Assembly (NCBI RefSeq): GCF_027409185.1
Contig: NC_084475.1
Coordinates: 17,628,130-17,692,129 of the forward strand
Origin: Cynocephalus volans
Taxonomy: Eukaryota > Chordata > Mammalia > Dermoptera > Cynocephalidae
Direction: 5' to 3'
DNA length: 64,000 nt
The notes below the pieces were generated by a model, which saw only the letters and a program-made list of their open reading frames with translations, was not told the origin of the DNA and made no database searches. Shown one piece after another: positions 24,170 to 35,666 of this stretch. Within the stretch, counting starts at the first letter, position 1. The number at the start of each line of letters is the position of its first letter. Position numbers and translations under genes: made by a program.

Positions 24170-24320
24170 ATATTAACAAGGAGCGGCGGGGCTGCGGGGG
24201 CCGGAGAGAGGCCACGCCGCGGAGGCTGCACGCCGGCCCGGGAGCCACCGCCTGAGCCAGGCCGGTCCCTGCGCCTGGGGCGGGCCTGGGGGCCTTGGGA
24301 TCCCTTCGAGGCCCACCTTC
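24170..24320 (+). promoter_or_regulatory. SEPTIN9: CpG-dense patch, probable SEPTIN9 v3 promoter region
   Basis: About 150 bp with roughly sixteen CpGs by eye (for example gagcggcggggctgcggggg and ccacgccgcggaggctgcac-gccggcccgggagccaccgc), in a window otherwise depleted of CpG. It lies about 300-450 bp upstream of the MERDRIS start codon. The promoter role is inferred from position and composition. No TATA box was seen in it and the transcription start is unknown. Confidence 0.5.
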
Positions 24321-24615
24321 GGCCCTCTCTCCTGCCTCTCCTTTTCATATTTCTCTCTTTTTGCTCCCTTTTCCCTCCCGTTCGGAAGAGACAATGCTAC
24401 TTCAGTTTGGAGCACAAACATATGATCAGCACATGGAAATGTGGTAATTTGGATGCATTCGTGATTGCAACAGATTGAAGAAATTAGACCAGACAAAGAG
24501 TGTTTTTGGAGGAGGAGGAGGAGGCAGAAAGAGGGAGGGCGACCGGGGGGAGATTGCCTCTGAACAGGGGGACGGACGCTGGGACTCCCGCCTGCTGCCA
24601 AATACATCCGTAGGA
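24321..24615 (+). other. SEPTIN9: Likely 5' leader of the SEPTIN9 v3 transcript
   Basis: Sequence between the CpG patch and the start codon. It includes a pyrimidine-rich run at 24335-24380, several short upstream ATGs, a (GGA)n tract near 24508-24522 and a G-rich run. In the frame of the start codon it is open from 24448 to the ATG without an in-frame ATG. No obvious acceptor was noted, which favours a first exon. The exact 5' end cannot be set from sequence. Confidence 0.45.
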
Positions 24616-24637
24616 ATGGAGAGGGACCGGATCTCAG
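24616..24637 (+). CDS. SEPTIN9: SEPTIN9 start exon of the short-N-terminus isoform (v3, isoform c)
   Basis: The ATG at 24616 has G at -3 and G at +4, a strong context. It opens MERDRIS, then a single G, then the donor CAG|gtaggc. MERDRIS is, as I recall, the unique N-terminus of the 568-residue human isoform, and it joins the shared ALKRSF exon in this same phase (G plus CC giving Ala). The exon therefore replaces the 25-residue v1 N-terminus with seven residues. It lies 10.4 kb downstream of the v1 exon and is spliced to the same acceptor beyond the window, so it marks an alternative promoter. Only 22 coding bases are involved, but exact peptide, phase, donor, order and spacing all agree. 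The 5' leader is not delimited. Confidence 0.9.
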
Positions 24638-26595
24638 GTAGGCAGACAGCCGCCTTCTCCCGTTTCTTGCCCGCCCTGCTCCCTGAATTCACAGCTTTAT
24701 TTATGCTTTGGAAAATAAGCACCCAAGGGTCAGTTGCGCTCATTTTTGTAGATATATTTCTTTTCTTTTGGACTGCTCTAAGTTCATGGGATGGAATGCT
24801 GTTCCAGAAGCTAAGCTCTGCTACTAAGTCTGGCTTTTATTTAGACTCTCCTCTCCCCGCCCTATTTCTCTTTCATTTTGCAACATGCCACTTCTGCGTC
24901 TCACGACCACTGTGAATGCTGAGACTGTTGGCGCCGAAACCCAGAGGAGGGGTGGGGGGGGCCTGCTTTGGGCGCTCCCATCCGGGGTGGCAGTGGCGTC
25001 TGGCACGCTGGCTGATGGTTTGTTTGTCCACCCTGTGGTTGGTTTTTTTGCTGCCAGCCAGAAGTCTGTCTTAGAGGCCACCTTGGTCTCCTCCCTAAAT
25101 AGCATTTCTGTGCCTTCCTGGCAGTTGATTACAGAGGCAGAAGCTCCCGGCGCTCAGAGGAGCCGTGCGCGTGTTTGGCTGTGTGTGCACGTGGGCACAT
25201 TGGCAGGCCCCTTGGAGTGGTACAGAGCCATGGGGAGGGGGCGTGAACCAACGGGTGGAGAGAAAGGAGGCTCCCCTCTCTTTGTCACCCAGTTAGAAAA
25301 TCCTCATTTGCAGGCCAAGCCTCCTTAGTTCCTTCACTCATGCATGGTGTGCAGTGGCTGAGCTCTGGGCGGCAGCATCACCATCAGTAATTACTGTTAA
25401 TTGCACTGCCTGCTGCTTCTGGTGCCCCAGGTGCTGGTGGACACAGTACAGGGAGGAATCCTAAGAGCGGAAACCACGCTCTGGGCTTCTGGTGTTAGGG
25501 TTACCCGTGAGTGATAGTGAGGATAAGCATGTCACCCCGCAAGTGCCATTGGTCCTGGTCTGTTGGTTGCCACTATACATGTGTTGGGAGTAGGGAGGTT
25601 CTAGAGAGAACAGAGAAAGAAGGCCTATTTCAGTGGCTCCTCTGAAGGACAGTCCCCTCATCTACTGCTCGTAAGGCCACTCAGATTCCTGATGTGAAGT
25701 CAGGACCAGTGAGGCAGCCACCTAGAAGGGAGCCACTCTGACCCTCCCGACAGGGCATGTGCCATTGGGCATGCACAAACGGGATGGCAGACAGACCACT
25801 GGAGGTGGGGCAGCCACAGAGGCGGCAGGAGGCACAGCTGTGTCTCGTCTATGTTTGAGCTCAGTGATGTGTACAGCTGGGGATAGGCGGGTGTGGAGCC
25901 GGGGCTCCCTGCTCTCATTCTGGCTGGGGCTGCAGCGCAGGGGCTGCTGGAAGAGACCCTTGCCAGGCCTGGGTGAGTGGAGCCATGCTCAGAGTGGACC
26001 ACCTCCAACAGGCAGCTGCACAGACAAGAGTGGGGCCCGCTGCCTCCTCAGCCACCAGCTCCAGGAGGACGATCGCTACACCAACTGGCAGGGGCCTTGG
26101 GGAGCCTCGGGTCCAGCCTTTGTTTTATAGGTGACCAAGCTCAGGTCCAAACAGGTGACCACCAGGGGATCTGAGAGCCGGACACAAAGGTGAGGGCTAA
26201 TGGCGGCTCTCTGGGGAATCGGAAGTGATGGCAACGTTGGGAACCTCACGATCTAATTACCCTCCGGAGTGTTCATGAGCTGGACCAAGCAGTCTCTGAA
26301 AATGGTCAGCTCCTTGCCTCTAGGACTGCCCCCATTCCTCTGCACCATCCGAGGACAGCACTGCAAGGGGGAGTGGGGACCTCCTCTCAGGATGTGCCTT
26401 GACGGAAGATTGGTACTTTCTATGAAATCCCCATTTGGATGTGTTTTCATTAAAAAAACTTTTTTTTTTTTTTCAAAACTCTGTTGCAAACTGGCTACTA
26501 TAGAAATAAGAATGAAAATCCCCAAGCTGTTTCTCTAACATGTCCCTCACCCTGGTCATCTTTAACCTTGGTCATTAATTGTCCAATTGAGCTCC
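24638..26595 (+). other. Start of the long SEPTIN9 intron
   Basis: It begins with the v3 donor gtaggc. The first 500 bp stay moderately CpG-rich. Positions 26118-26190 look like an antisense MIR scrap (see rejected items) and 26458-26474 is a T run. No exon was identified. Confidence 0.5.
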
Positions 26596-26712
26596 TAATC
26601 AGTCCCTGGGGGAGCGAGTTCCTGTCCTGTCCCTGGCAGATGACTTTGAACAAGTCACTTGGTGGCCTCGGTTTCCTAACCTACAAAGTGAGGGAGTTGG
26701 ATCAGTGTGGCC
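26596..26712 (+). mobile_element. MIR fragment
   Basis: gatgactttgaacaagtcac-ttggtggcctcggtttccta-acctacaaagtgagggagtt is the sense MIR core. Confidence 0.75.
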
Positions 26713-27940
26713 CCAAGGTAGCATCCCCCCACCCCCAGTGAGCTCCCGAGTGTGTCCCGAGCTTTGTGGGCCTGTGCCTCGCTGTGGGGCTCCCTCCCCC
26801 TCACTCTGGACATACTGGCTCATGCCCCTTTGTCTCACCGTAAGGCAGTGTGACTGCTGCTTCGATCCCATTGCACTCCGGCTGGACGTGGGGCTGGGGG
26901 TGAGGATACCGTGCATGTGTGGAGAGGCCTGCCTGGCCACACTTCCACCCACTGGTCTCCAGATATAGCTACGGATGTGCTCGTGTCCCATTGGGCTGGC
27001 ACTTAAGGTGTGTCCAGCCCTGGCCGCCCAGGAGTTCTCCAGGAAGTGTTGGTAGGAGGGGCATGGTCCTGCCCTGATGGGTCCACAGCGGTCTGCCCGG
27101 CTTCAGGAAGGGGCTTTGGGCAGGTGCTGGCGGCCTCAGGAGCCCTTAGGTCTGCTCCTTCTTCCTGCTCTTGGAAGCACCTGGCTCCTGCCTGGTTTGT
27201 GAGCCTGGGGCCTGGGGTCTTCTTCAGCCCCTCTGGGCTGTGCCCTTCCCCTGCAAAGATGCCAGAGGGATTGCCAGCAGGGCCGGCATGAGTCACGGAG
27301 TGGTGACTGGCCGCTGAGGCATGGAAGGCCGTTCATCCGGCCAAGGGTCGGGGGTTTTTTTCTTCTGGACTGGTTTTGTGGCTTTTACAAATTAAGCAGT
27401 TTTATCTTGTTCCAAGAGCTTGTATTTCAGCAGGGAGAGAATCTCCAAGAAGGGAACTTTCCACTGGGGAGCTGTTACCCAGCTTAGCTGGGCCCGGGCC
27501 ATGTGGGTGAGCTGTAGGCAGGGAACGAGGAAGTCTCTGCAGGATCGTAAATGCTGGTGTGGGGTCCTAGAAGGGCCTGGGCCATGCTGTCCCTGGACAT
27601 CTGCCCCGGTCTGCCCAGTGCAGTGGGGCACAGAGCCAGAGTGCAGCCCTTCTCAGAGTGGGCCCTCTGTCGTGGAAGGGCACAGAGCTGAATGAAGCCT
27701 CATGGGGGTGGCGCCTCAGTCCTCACTCATCCCTTCTGTCCCTCGCTTTGCTGCCTCTGATGGTCTCTGAGTCCCCTGGGGAATTCCTACCCCGGCCTGG
27801 ACAGATGCTGCAGGTTGTAAGCTTCCTGGTCTGCGCTTGCCCTCTCTGGCTCGGCTTTCCTGTCTCCAAGAGGAGACGGTGGCCTGAAGCCCTCTACCCT
27901 CCTCCTGCTCTGACCCGTGGGGATGGTGGTCCCTGTAGTG
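26713..27940 (+). other. Intron, nothing recognised
   Basis: GC-rich intronic sequence with no feature I can support. Confidence 0.45.
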
Positions 27941-27944
27941 GCTT

Positions 27945-28375
27945 TCTGGAGCCACCGTAACCAAACACCACAACTGGGTGGCTCAAAACAGCAGAAATTT
28001 ATGCACTCACAGTTCTGGTGGCCAAAAGTCCTAGATGAAGATGTGGACAGGGTTGGTTCCCTCTGGAGGCCCTGAAGGATAAGCGGTTCCAGGCCTCTTC
28101 CAGCTTGTGGGGGCTGCCAGCGCCCTCAGCGCTCCTTGGCTTGTGGCTGCATTGCTGCCATCTCTGCCCCATTGTCACTTGCCTTCTTTGGTGTCCCAAA
28201 TCTCCCTTTGCTTTCCTGTTAGGACACTTGTCACTGTGTTCAGGGCCCACTGGGTAATCCAGGATGATCACATCTCAAGATCTTTAACTTAATTACATCC
28301 ACAAAGACCCATTTTCCAAATAAGGTCACCTTCACAGGCTGCAGGTAGATGTGAATTTTGGGGGCCACCACTCAC
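27945..28375 (-). mobile_element. MLT1-type MaLR LTR, antisense
   Basis: Antisense order: accgtaaccaaacaccacaa-ctgggtggctcaaaacagca-gaaatttatgcactcacagt, cttgtggctgcattgctgcc, gggcccactgggtaatccag-gatgatcacatctcaagatc and cattttccaaataaggtcac-cttcacaggctgcaggt. Confidence 0.9.
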
Positions 28376-28951
28376 CCCCCCCACAGTCCCCATGTGTCCT
28401 GGATGCACGGATAGTCCCATGTCCGAGACCCCTTGCTGACCTGCTCTGGGCCTTTGGTGTGGCCACCAGCCTTTTCCACATGGTCACTTACCACTGGTGA
28501 GGTGTGGGAGGCTTGGCCCATGTGGAATTCCAGGAGTGGCCTGGAGCCCGCCCGACTCCCCTTCCACACGTCTTCCTGCCTGCAGTGAGCCCTGCTGTGC
28601 ACCCCTGTCCCCCCACACACTCAGCTGCCTGTGGAGGGACAGGGGGAGTGAGGCACAGGGGTAGTCCCCGGAGACAGAGTGGACCTGGGGACTAGGCTCA
28701 CAGATGAGAGGTCAGCGTGATTTTTTTCCAAGTCCCAAATTGGGTCTGTCCAGAAATTTTTCTGATTCAATAATTTAGTTCCATGGAACGTCCTTCTAAT
28801 GAACATCACATTGCTATGCATTAAGGAACTGCCTTAAATAATCACGTGGCATGAGATTGATACTGTCCCAGCTGTGTGGGGTAGTCAGTGAAGCCGTTCT
28901 GGACTGCAAAGGCTCGGGGTACCCAGGGCTCTGTGCTGGACTCTGGACTCT
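28376..28951 (+). other. Intron, nothing recognised
   Basis: Positions 28720-28860 are AT-richer and look unique (ccaagtcccaaattgggtct onward). No family or exon was recognised. Confidence 0.4.
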
Positions 28952-30075
28952 TTTTAAAAAAATTGTAGTAAAATATACATAACATCAGACTTACCATTTT
29001 AACAATTTTTGGGTGTCCAGTTAGGTGGCATTAAGTACATTTACAGTGTTGTGCAACGGTTCCCACTATCCATCTCCAGATCTTTTTCATCTTGCAAAAC
29101 TAAAACTCTGTACCCATTAGACACTAATTCTGCATTCTCCCTTCTCCCCGGCCCCTGGTAACCATCGTTCTGCCTTCTGTCCGTGAATTTGACTACTCTA
29201 GGGACTTCACATAAGTGCAAGCTTACAGTATTTGTCTTTTTGTGGCTGGTTTATTTTATTGGCATAATGTCTCGAGGTTCATCCCTGCTGTAGCGTGCGC
29301 CAGAATTCCCTTCCTTTTTAAGGCTGAGTGTTACATTGTACAGATGGACCACGTTCTGTGTATCCAGTCATCTGCTGATGGACACTGGGCTGCTTCCACC
29401 TTTTGGCTGCTGTGAATGATGCTGCTGTGAACACGGGTTGCAGGCATCAGTCCAGGTCCCTGTTTTCAGTTCCTTTGGGTCTATACCTGGGAGTGGAACT
29501 GCTGGATTCCGTGCGTGACATTTTGAGGAACCGCCGCACTGTTTTCCACGGTGACGGTACCATCTTGCACTCCCACCAGCTGTGCTCAGGGCTCCAGTCT
29601 CTCCACACCCTTGCCCACGCTGTCGTTTTCTCTTTTATTGAGAGTGGCCATCCTAATGGATGCGAAATCATCTTCATCGTGGCTTTGGTTTGCATTTTCC
29701 TGATGGTTAGTGGTGCTGAGCACCTTTCCAGGTGCATCTTGGCATTGCGTACATCTTCTTCGGAGAAATGTCTTTTCAAATCCTTTGCCCATTTTTGAAT
29801 TGAGTTGTTTATGTTTTTGTCGTTGAGCTTTAGGAGTTGTCTGTACATTCTGGACATTAACCGCTTATCTGCTATGCGATTTGCAGATGTTTTCTTCCAT
29901 TCCTGGGTTGCCTTCTTACTTTGTTGATAACATTCTTAGATGCTCAAAAGTTCTAAATGTTGATGAAGTCCAATTTATCTGTTTTATTCTTTCGTTGCCT
30001 GTCCTTCTGGTGTCATGTTCAAGACATCACTGCCAAATCCAATGTCATGAAGGTTTTCCTCTATATTTCCTTTAT
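28952..30075 (-). mobile_element. L1 LINE 3' end with ORF2 remnant, antisense
   Basis: Antisense old-type L1. The low-coordinate end holds 3'-UTR sequence (attgtagtaaaatatacata-acatcagacttaccatttta-ac). Around 29480-29860 the minus strand translates to the degraded C-terminal part of ORF2, including the L-N-R-H-F-S-like segment read here as KDLKRHFSEEDVRNAKMHLE. The open frame is broken by stops on both sides, so the element is dead. It sits antisense to SEPTIN9. Confidence 0.9.
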
Positions 30076-30455
30076 TTAATTTTTTTTTTGGTGGCGGGGT
30101 GGTGTGGTGAGATTGGCTGTCTGAGTGTCAGGGCCTGGGGGCCTTAGTGTCCGTCAGTCTGTTCCCACGCTCAGCTTTCCTTCTCAGGAAGCCTCTCTGT
30201 CCCTTTTCTCCTTTGCTTCTGCCATCCAGGCATCTGCTGCCTCCTGCTCAAAGTCGGTCACCCTGGATTCCTCCCCTCTGATTTGGACACAAGCCTCTGT
30301 CCTGAGTCTGCCATCCAAACCTTTGTGCCCTAAGCCCTCCAGCGCAGGTGTCAGCTTTACCACCCATGTGTGGATTCCACTGTGACCCACTCAGTGGCTG
30401 AATTAAGACCCTCCCGGTCCTTTTTTTGGGTGTGTATGTGGGTTTTTTTCTGTGT

Positions 30456-30458
<3 letters not shown>
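30076..30458 (+). other. Intron, nothing recognised
   Basis: Includes a short T run at 30080-30090. No feature I can name. Confidence 0.4.

Positions 30459-30494
<36 letters not shown>
30459..30494. repeat. (TG)n microsatellite
   Basis: Run of about 17 tg units. It lies in the position of the A-tail of the adjoining antisense CYN SINE. Confidence 0.95.
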
Positions 30495-30497
<3 letters not shown>

Positions 30498-30577
30498 CTG
30501 GCCAGAACAGGGATCTGAACATGTGACCTTGGGGTTTTAAGGATGAGCTCAACCAACTGAGCTAACTGACCAGCCCT
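30495..30577 (-). mobile_element. CYN SINE monomer, antisense
   Basis: tRNA-Ile-derived SINE read on the minus strand. The plus strand has cagctggccagaacagggat, tgtgaccttggggttttaag and ccaactgagctaactgacca-gcc. An older, diverged copy. Confidence 0.85.
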
Positions 30578-30867
30578 CCCTTCTATTCCCCTAGGAACAG
30601 GAGGCTGGCCTTACCCTTAGCAGAAGTGGGGCGTGGGGTCCTCAGCCTTCCCTGCCTCCTGGTGCTCTAGGGGTTGGCTTGTCACCCCGAGAAGCACTTG
30701 CCATCCTTATACAGCATCCCACACCCTCCTCCCCGCCCCCACCTCTTCTTCCAAGGGGACATCTCTGCCTCCCTTCCTCCCCCTCCCCCATTTCCATACA
30801 CATGGTCAGGTCAACCCAACAACCTGTGACCTCAGCATCACACACATACACTTCCCTTGCTTGTAAT

Positions 30868-31230
30868 TCATTGGTTCATTCATTCATTCATTCATTCATT
30901 TAACAAATGGGTGCTCTCTGTGTACTTGGCACTGGGGTACAATGGAGAACAAAACCAGACACAGTCCTTGTCTTCATGGAACTGCACAAGCACAGAATCA
31001 TCAATAAATGTAGAATACTGGCAGTGACCAGAGTGGCAAAGGGGAGACCTATGGTGTATGGGAGCCTGAGGTTGGGGTAGGCCAGGTCAGGAAGGGTTCC
31101 CCGGAGGAAGAGACCTTTGGACTGAGCTCCAAAGGGTGAAGAGTAAACCAGGCTCAACCAGGCATGTGTGGGATAACTTCACAGGCAACAGGCAGCTGTG
31201 CAAAGGCCCTGCACTGTGAGGGACCAAGAG
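30868..31230 (-). mobile_element. L2 LINE 3' region, antisense
   Basis: It begins with (attc)n at 30875-30900, then aacaaatgggtgctctctgt-gtacttggcactggggtaca-atggagaacaaaaccagaca-cagtccttgtcttcatggaa-ct. Further on are gttccccggaggaagagacc-tttggactgagctcc and caggcagctgtgcaaaggcc. Typical antisense L2 order. Confidence 0.75.
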
Positions 31231-32134
31231 GCAGTGGGAGTTGGGGTTGAGAGAGGCCTGTCTAGGCTACAACTTCCTAGTAGCTGTAGAGGCTTTCTTC
31301 TCAATCTTGCAGGTTACAGGGGTCTGTCTCTCCCTCTCTGCTGTGTCCCGGTGTCTTGTTCAGTGCTGGCACATGGCGGGGCCCCGTGACACCTGTTCAG
31401 TGGAGAATCAGAAGGCCATGGAAGGCAGAGTGGCTCCTAGACGTGGTCTTGCTGGGGACTCAGCCTTCAGCTGCACACTCCGCAGGGGGTGTTGGTGTCT
31501 GTTCTGGGGCTGCCTTGGCTCAAGCCCACCCTGACAGGGAACCCAAGAGTCCCCCGAGGGGGGTCCTAAAGCCCAGGGCTGGTCTGGCCCAGTGCACAGG
31601 ACGGGCAAGGTTGGTGAGTTCTGATGAGTGGGGGCTGGGTAAGGAATGGGGGTGGGGGTGGGTAGATCTCCTCTTAACAAGTGGCCCAAGTTTGGAGGAC
31701 TGTTTTGGGCCCCGGGCTACACCTTGAACTCAGGACCGAGAGCAATGCAGATTTCAGCTCACAGAGGTGTCTCTGTGCTCATGGACTTGGGACGTGCCTT
31801 TATACCTCTGCTCCATGGACCCACCTCCCTCCCTTTTTTTACAAATAGGAAACTGACTTTAGCAAAGCTGTGTTTTAGCAACACACCCCTTGGAATTGGT
31901 GAAGAGGCGCCGGCTCTGAGACTTTGCTATGAGAACTTGAAAATGCTCGTGGGCTGGGCCCATCTGCCAGAGCAGGTGGTGTGGTGGGCCCGCGGGCTGG
32001 GGTGGCAGTGGCCCCCGCCCAAGATGCCATGTCAACGCTGCTTTCCTAACTCCAATGACCCGCTTGTCTCCTCCGCTTGAGTTCACCGCAGGCCATCAGG
32101 TCCTCAGCAGACACAGGTTGTTTCCGCTTACCTG
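31231..32134 (+). other. Intron, nothing recognised
   Basis: No feature was seen in this stretch. Confidence 0.4.
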
Positions 32135-32470
32135 GCGAATATTTATTGGGTTCTTGGCCTGCAATGAGGAGCGCAAAAGACACAGTCCCTGGTCACTTGG
32201 GACTTACAGTCTGAATGGGATGTCAGGAAGCAAACAAATAAACAAATCGGTAGATGATGTTAGACAAGAAGAGACTAAGTACATACAGATGGTGTGACTG
32301 CTGGGAGGTGTGTGCGGGCAGTCCTCCCTAAGGGGTGGCACTGAGCTGAAACTTGAAGGACCCAACCAGGCCAAAGTCCAGGGGAAGGAAGAGCGTCCAG
32401 GCAAAGGGGACAGCAAGTGCAGAGGCCCCGAGGTTGAAACCTCAGGCTGGAGCGCGTCATTAAGGGGAAG
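32135..32470 (-). mobile_element. L2 LINE 3' region, antisense
   Basis: cgaatatttattgggttctt-ggcctgcaatgaggagcgca-aaagacacagtccctggtca, an aagcaaacaaataaacaaat block, then gagctgaaacttgaaggacc and gacagcaagtgcagaggccc. Same order as the copy at 30868. Confidence 0.72.
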
Positions 32471-34939
32471 GGCAGGTGGGAAGCTGGCGAGGTAGGTGGG
32501 GCCTCGGAGGCCCTGGCCAGGGCTGGTTCTGTTCTCAGTGTGGTGGGACCTCAGTGCCCTGCAGCCGCTGACAATGGCTGGTGGCAGAGAGGGAGGAGGA
32601 ACAGGGAGGCCTGGAGGGGAGGAGGCCGCTGCATCGCTGCAGTTGGAGACGGAGGGTGTCTTTGATTGCTGGGTGGACCCAGTGGTGGAAGAGGCCACCG
32701 GATGCTGAGTGGAGGCCAGCTCTGCCCAGCCCTGCCCTGCCCTGTCCTGGGGGCTGCTGTCTGTAGGAGGGAGCACTTGTGGTGTCTGAGCCTGGAGCCT
32801 GCTGTCTATGGTTTGGTGGCTTGGCTTAGGCTAAAGTGTCCTGAGTCCTGGGAAGACGCCCCCAGGAGCCGGCAGGCTGCAGGTGGGAATGTGGCGGCAG
32901 AAGGGAAACCTTGCTCGGACCCTCGTTCCCTCATGTCTCGTGGGGTTCTGTGGCTCAGGCAGGGGATGGTGAGCCCAGAGTCATGCACCTGAGGCCCGCC
33001 GGTGTCCCCACCCCATGCCCCGGCCCTTGTGCTTGGTGCCTGAGGACTGATGTCCCATCCCACTGGCCTCTGGGTGTGGAAATCCAGAACATTGTCAACT
33101 GTCCCTTGGAGCTGGGGTTAAGTCAGAACCCCCCTCCCACGGTGGAAGCACCAGCCAGGGCCGAGGGTTCTGACAGTGTCCCCAGCCGAGGCCAGTAGGA
33201 GGCGAGGGCTGCAGACTCGGGTGGCTGCAGTGTGTCCAGGCAGGGGGTGGGGGTAAAGCGCAGGGTTGGCTGCAGCCCCCCGCCCTCCTGCTCCCTCCCC
33301 AGCTCCACATCCCACTGGGACTTCCTGTCCTTGCCCTTCTGCATCTGTTTCTCCCCACGGGTGGACCCTCCAAGACTGCCCTCCTAGCCACCTCCCCACC
33401 TCTTCTCCTTGAGGACAGACCCCTCCCTCCACTGTGCCCCCCGGGCTTCACTGTGTGCTGCCCAGGAAAGGTGGGCTTGGGGAAGCTGGCCCTCTCAGGG
33501 TGCCTGCTGTGTGCCCAGCATCTCCCTCTGCTGCTCAGGTACTCCTGGGAGCCGGGCCTGCCTCACACTGTAGGGCTGGCGTGGGAAGGAAGGGGCTGCT
33601 GGGAAGGAACCAGCTCTCCTGCCACTGCCAACCCCCAGGGTTTGGACGACAGGGAGGGACACCCTTTGGAGGAGCCATGATGTGGGCTCATGGATCACGG
33701 GACCAGCACCACCCCCTGCTCGTGAGGGCTCCGAGCTGCTACCTCCCAGCTCCTGAGATTTGGGGCCAGCTCTTTAGTTGGCTTGGGCTTGGCCAGGCCC
33801 TCAGGCAGCCTTTCGTGGGTTCTTCCTTCATCCCCTCCTGGGCCTGACCATGCGGGGTCCTGGGGACGAGAAGCACAGGTGTGATTGTCAAGCAGCAGAA
33901 GCGTCTCCGTGGGGCCCAGGGCCTCTCCTTTCCGTGGCTTCACTCCTGGCTGGTCTCCCTCCCTGTCCCTGTGCTCCTGATGCTCACACTGGGCAGCCCT
34001 CAGTCTGCACTTTGCCACCCACCTTCTGTCCTGCTTAGCCCCGGATGGCTTGTCCCTCCAGCCAGCATGCAGGGTCCAGCAGGGGTCCTGGTGCTCTGTC
34101 CCAGGTAGCAGATTCAATCCAAGGATTCAGTCTCTCAGCGCTCACAGCGGATGTCACCATCGGTAACAATTAAAGAACTTCTGACTTCAACATATGTACA
34201 CATTCAAGGGTCTGCAGAGTGTCCTGGTCCTGATGTTGTCATGTCCAAGGGAGAGAGGAAGGGGCTGGGATGAGGGTGGGCTGAGGGCTGTGCTCTACCT
34301 GGAAAGGGTGGTCGTGGGCCATGACTCTGATGTGTGTTTATGGGTAGACGGGGGTGTCCACTGGAGATTGGATGCGGAAGTGTGGGCAAGGGGGGGTTGT
34401 TTTCTGGAGATGCATCAGCACCCCCAGATTTACTGCAGTGACCGGCCCAGCCTTGGGAGGCAGGACAGGGGATGGCTGCTGGAAGGAGGGGGCGGACACA
34501 GGTGCACAAAGCCTTTCGTCCAGCAGGTGGTGGTGCAGGCTCTCCAGAGCCCAGCTCTCTGGGGTTTGCATTTTTGCTGAATTTGTGTCAGAGGCTACCC
34601 CTGGTGTAGTTTCCACTGACTGTGGCTGCTCACTGCAGACGAGGAAGGTGGCAAGTGGAGAGAATGGGAACACCGAGGGGACAGAAGGAGCCTCCTCCGG
34701 GGCAGGTGCGGGAGCGAGCCCTTGGGATTCCTGTCCCAATGGGGTGGGGCAAGTGAGGGTTGGAAGCTCAGGGATTGGGGAAGGCTGGGTCTTAGGAGAA
34801 AAGGAGGGATCTCCTGCCACCTCTTTTGTTTTTGTTTTTCTTTTTTCCTTTAAATAATCCAAAGAGATGAAAACCACCTCTTTGATTGTAGTTTACTTTT
34901 CCTATTTTGGGTTGATATGTCTCGATCTCTTTTGAATTT
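32471..34939 (+). other. GC-rich intron, nothing recognised
   Basis: Long GC-rich stretch, probably unique, that ends abruptly where the AT-rich L1 block starts near 34.8 kb. No exon with paired splice sites and recognisable coding was found. Confidence 0.45.
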
Positions 34940-34944
34940 TTCCT

Positions 34945-35165
34945 ACTTTCTACTATGAAAATTTTCAAACATACAGAAAAGATGAAAGAATTAGAGCAAG
35001 CACTCACAGGCCCACCCCCCAGGTTCTACGGTGAGCGTGTGCCTGTTTTCTTCACCCCTCCGTCCACCACCAAGCCACGCTACTTTCTGATGCATTTCAG
35101 AATAGGTTGCAGATATCATACACATCACCTGGAGATGCTTCAGCCTGCATTTCGTTAACTGGAAT
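34945..35165 (-). mobile_element. L1M-type 3' UTR fragment, antisense
   Basis: ctactatgaaaattttcaaa-catacagaaaagatgaaaga-attagagcaagcactcacag, then ctgatgcatttcagaatagg-ttgcagatatc. The same fossil is seen at 51672. Confidence 0.7.
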
Positions 35166-35563
35166 CCGATATTTGTTTATGAGTTTTTTGTTTTTGTTTT
35201 TTGAGGCAAAATGTATATACCACTAGGTACACAGATGTTAAGTGCACCATTTTCTGAATTTTTGACAAATGCATGCACTGTGTATCCCAACCCCTATCAG
35301 AACATAGCACATCACCCCAGAAAGTCCCTCATGTCCCTTCCAGTCCCTTGCTCCCCACTGTTCCCCCGTGGGCAGCCACATTTGTGAGCTTCTTCTGTCG
35401 TAGATTAATGTTGCCAGGTGGAATGTGCTTTAGATCCATCCATGTTGCTGCAGGTACCAGCAGTTCGTTCTATTTTATTGCTGAATGGTGTTCACTACGT
35501 GCACGTTCTGTGGTCTGTTAGCCGTTCTCCTATTTTTCAGTCATTTCCTATTTTTTGTTACAC

Positions 35564-35666
35564 TTTTTTTTTTTTTTTTTTTGGCAGCTGGTCAGTACAG
35601 GGATCAAACCCCGGACCCTGGTGTTAGAACACCATGCTCTCACCAACCAAGCTGACCACACAGCCC
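35564..35666 (-). mobile_element. CYN SINE monomer, antisense
   Basis: T run (the A-tail), then ggcagctggtcagtacaggg-atcaaaccccggaccctggt-gttagaacaccatgctctca-ccaaccaagctgaccacaca-gcc. On the minus strand this gives a tRNA-Ile-like body with A and B boxes. Confidence 0.9.

Noticed and set aside
26131..26189. Exon-like segment: tttgttttatag before and aaag|gtgagg after
   Set aside because: The segment fits an antisense MIR (gtgaccaagctcag and a gagagccggac end), a common source of chance splice-like signals, and no frame gives a recognisable peptide.
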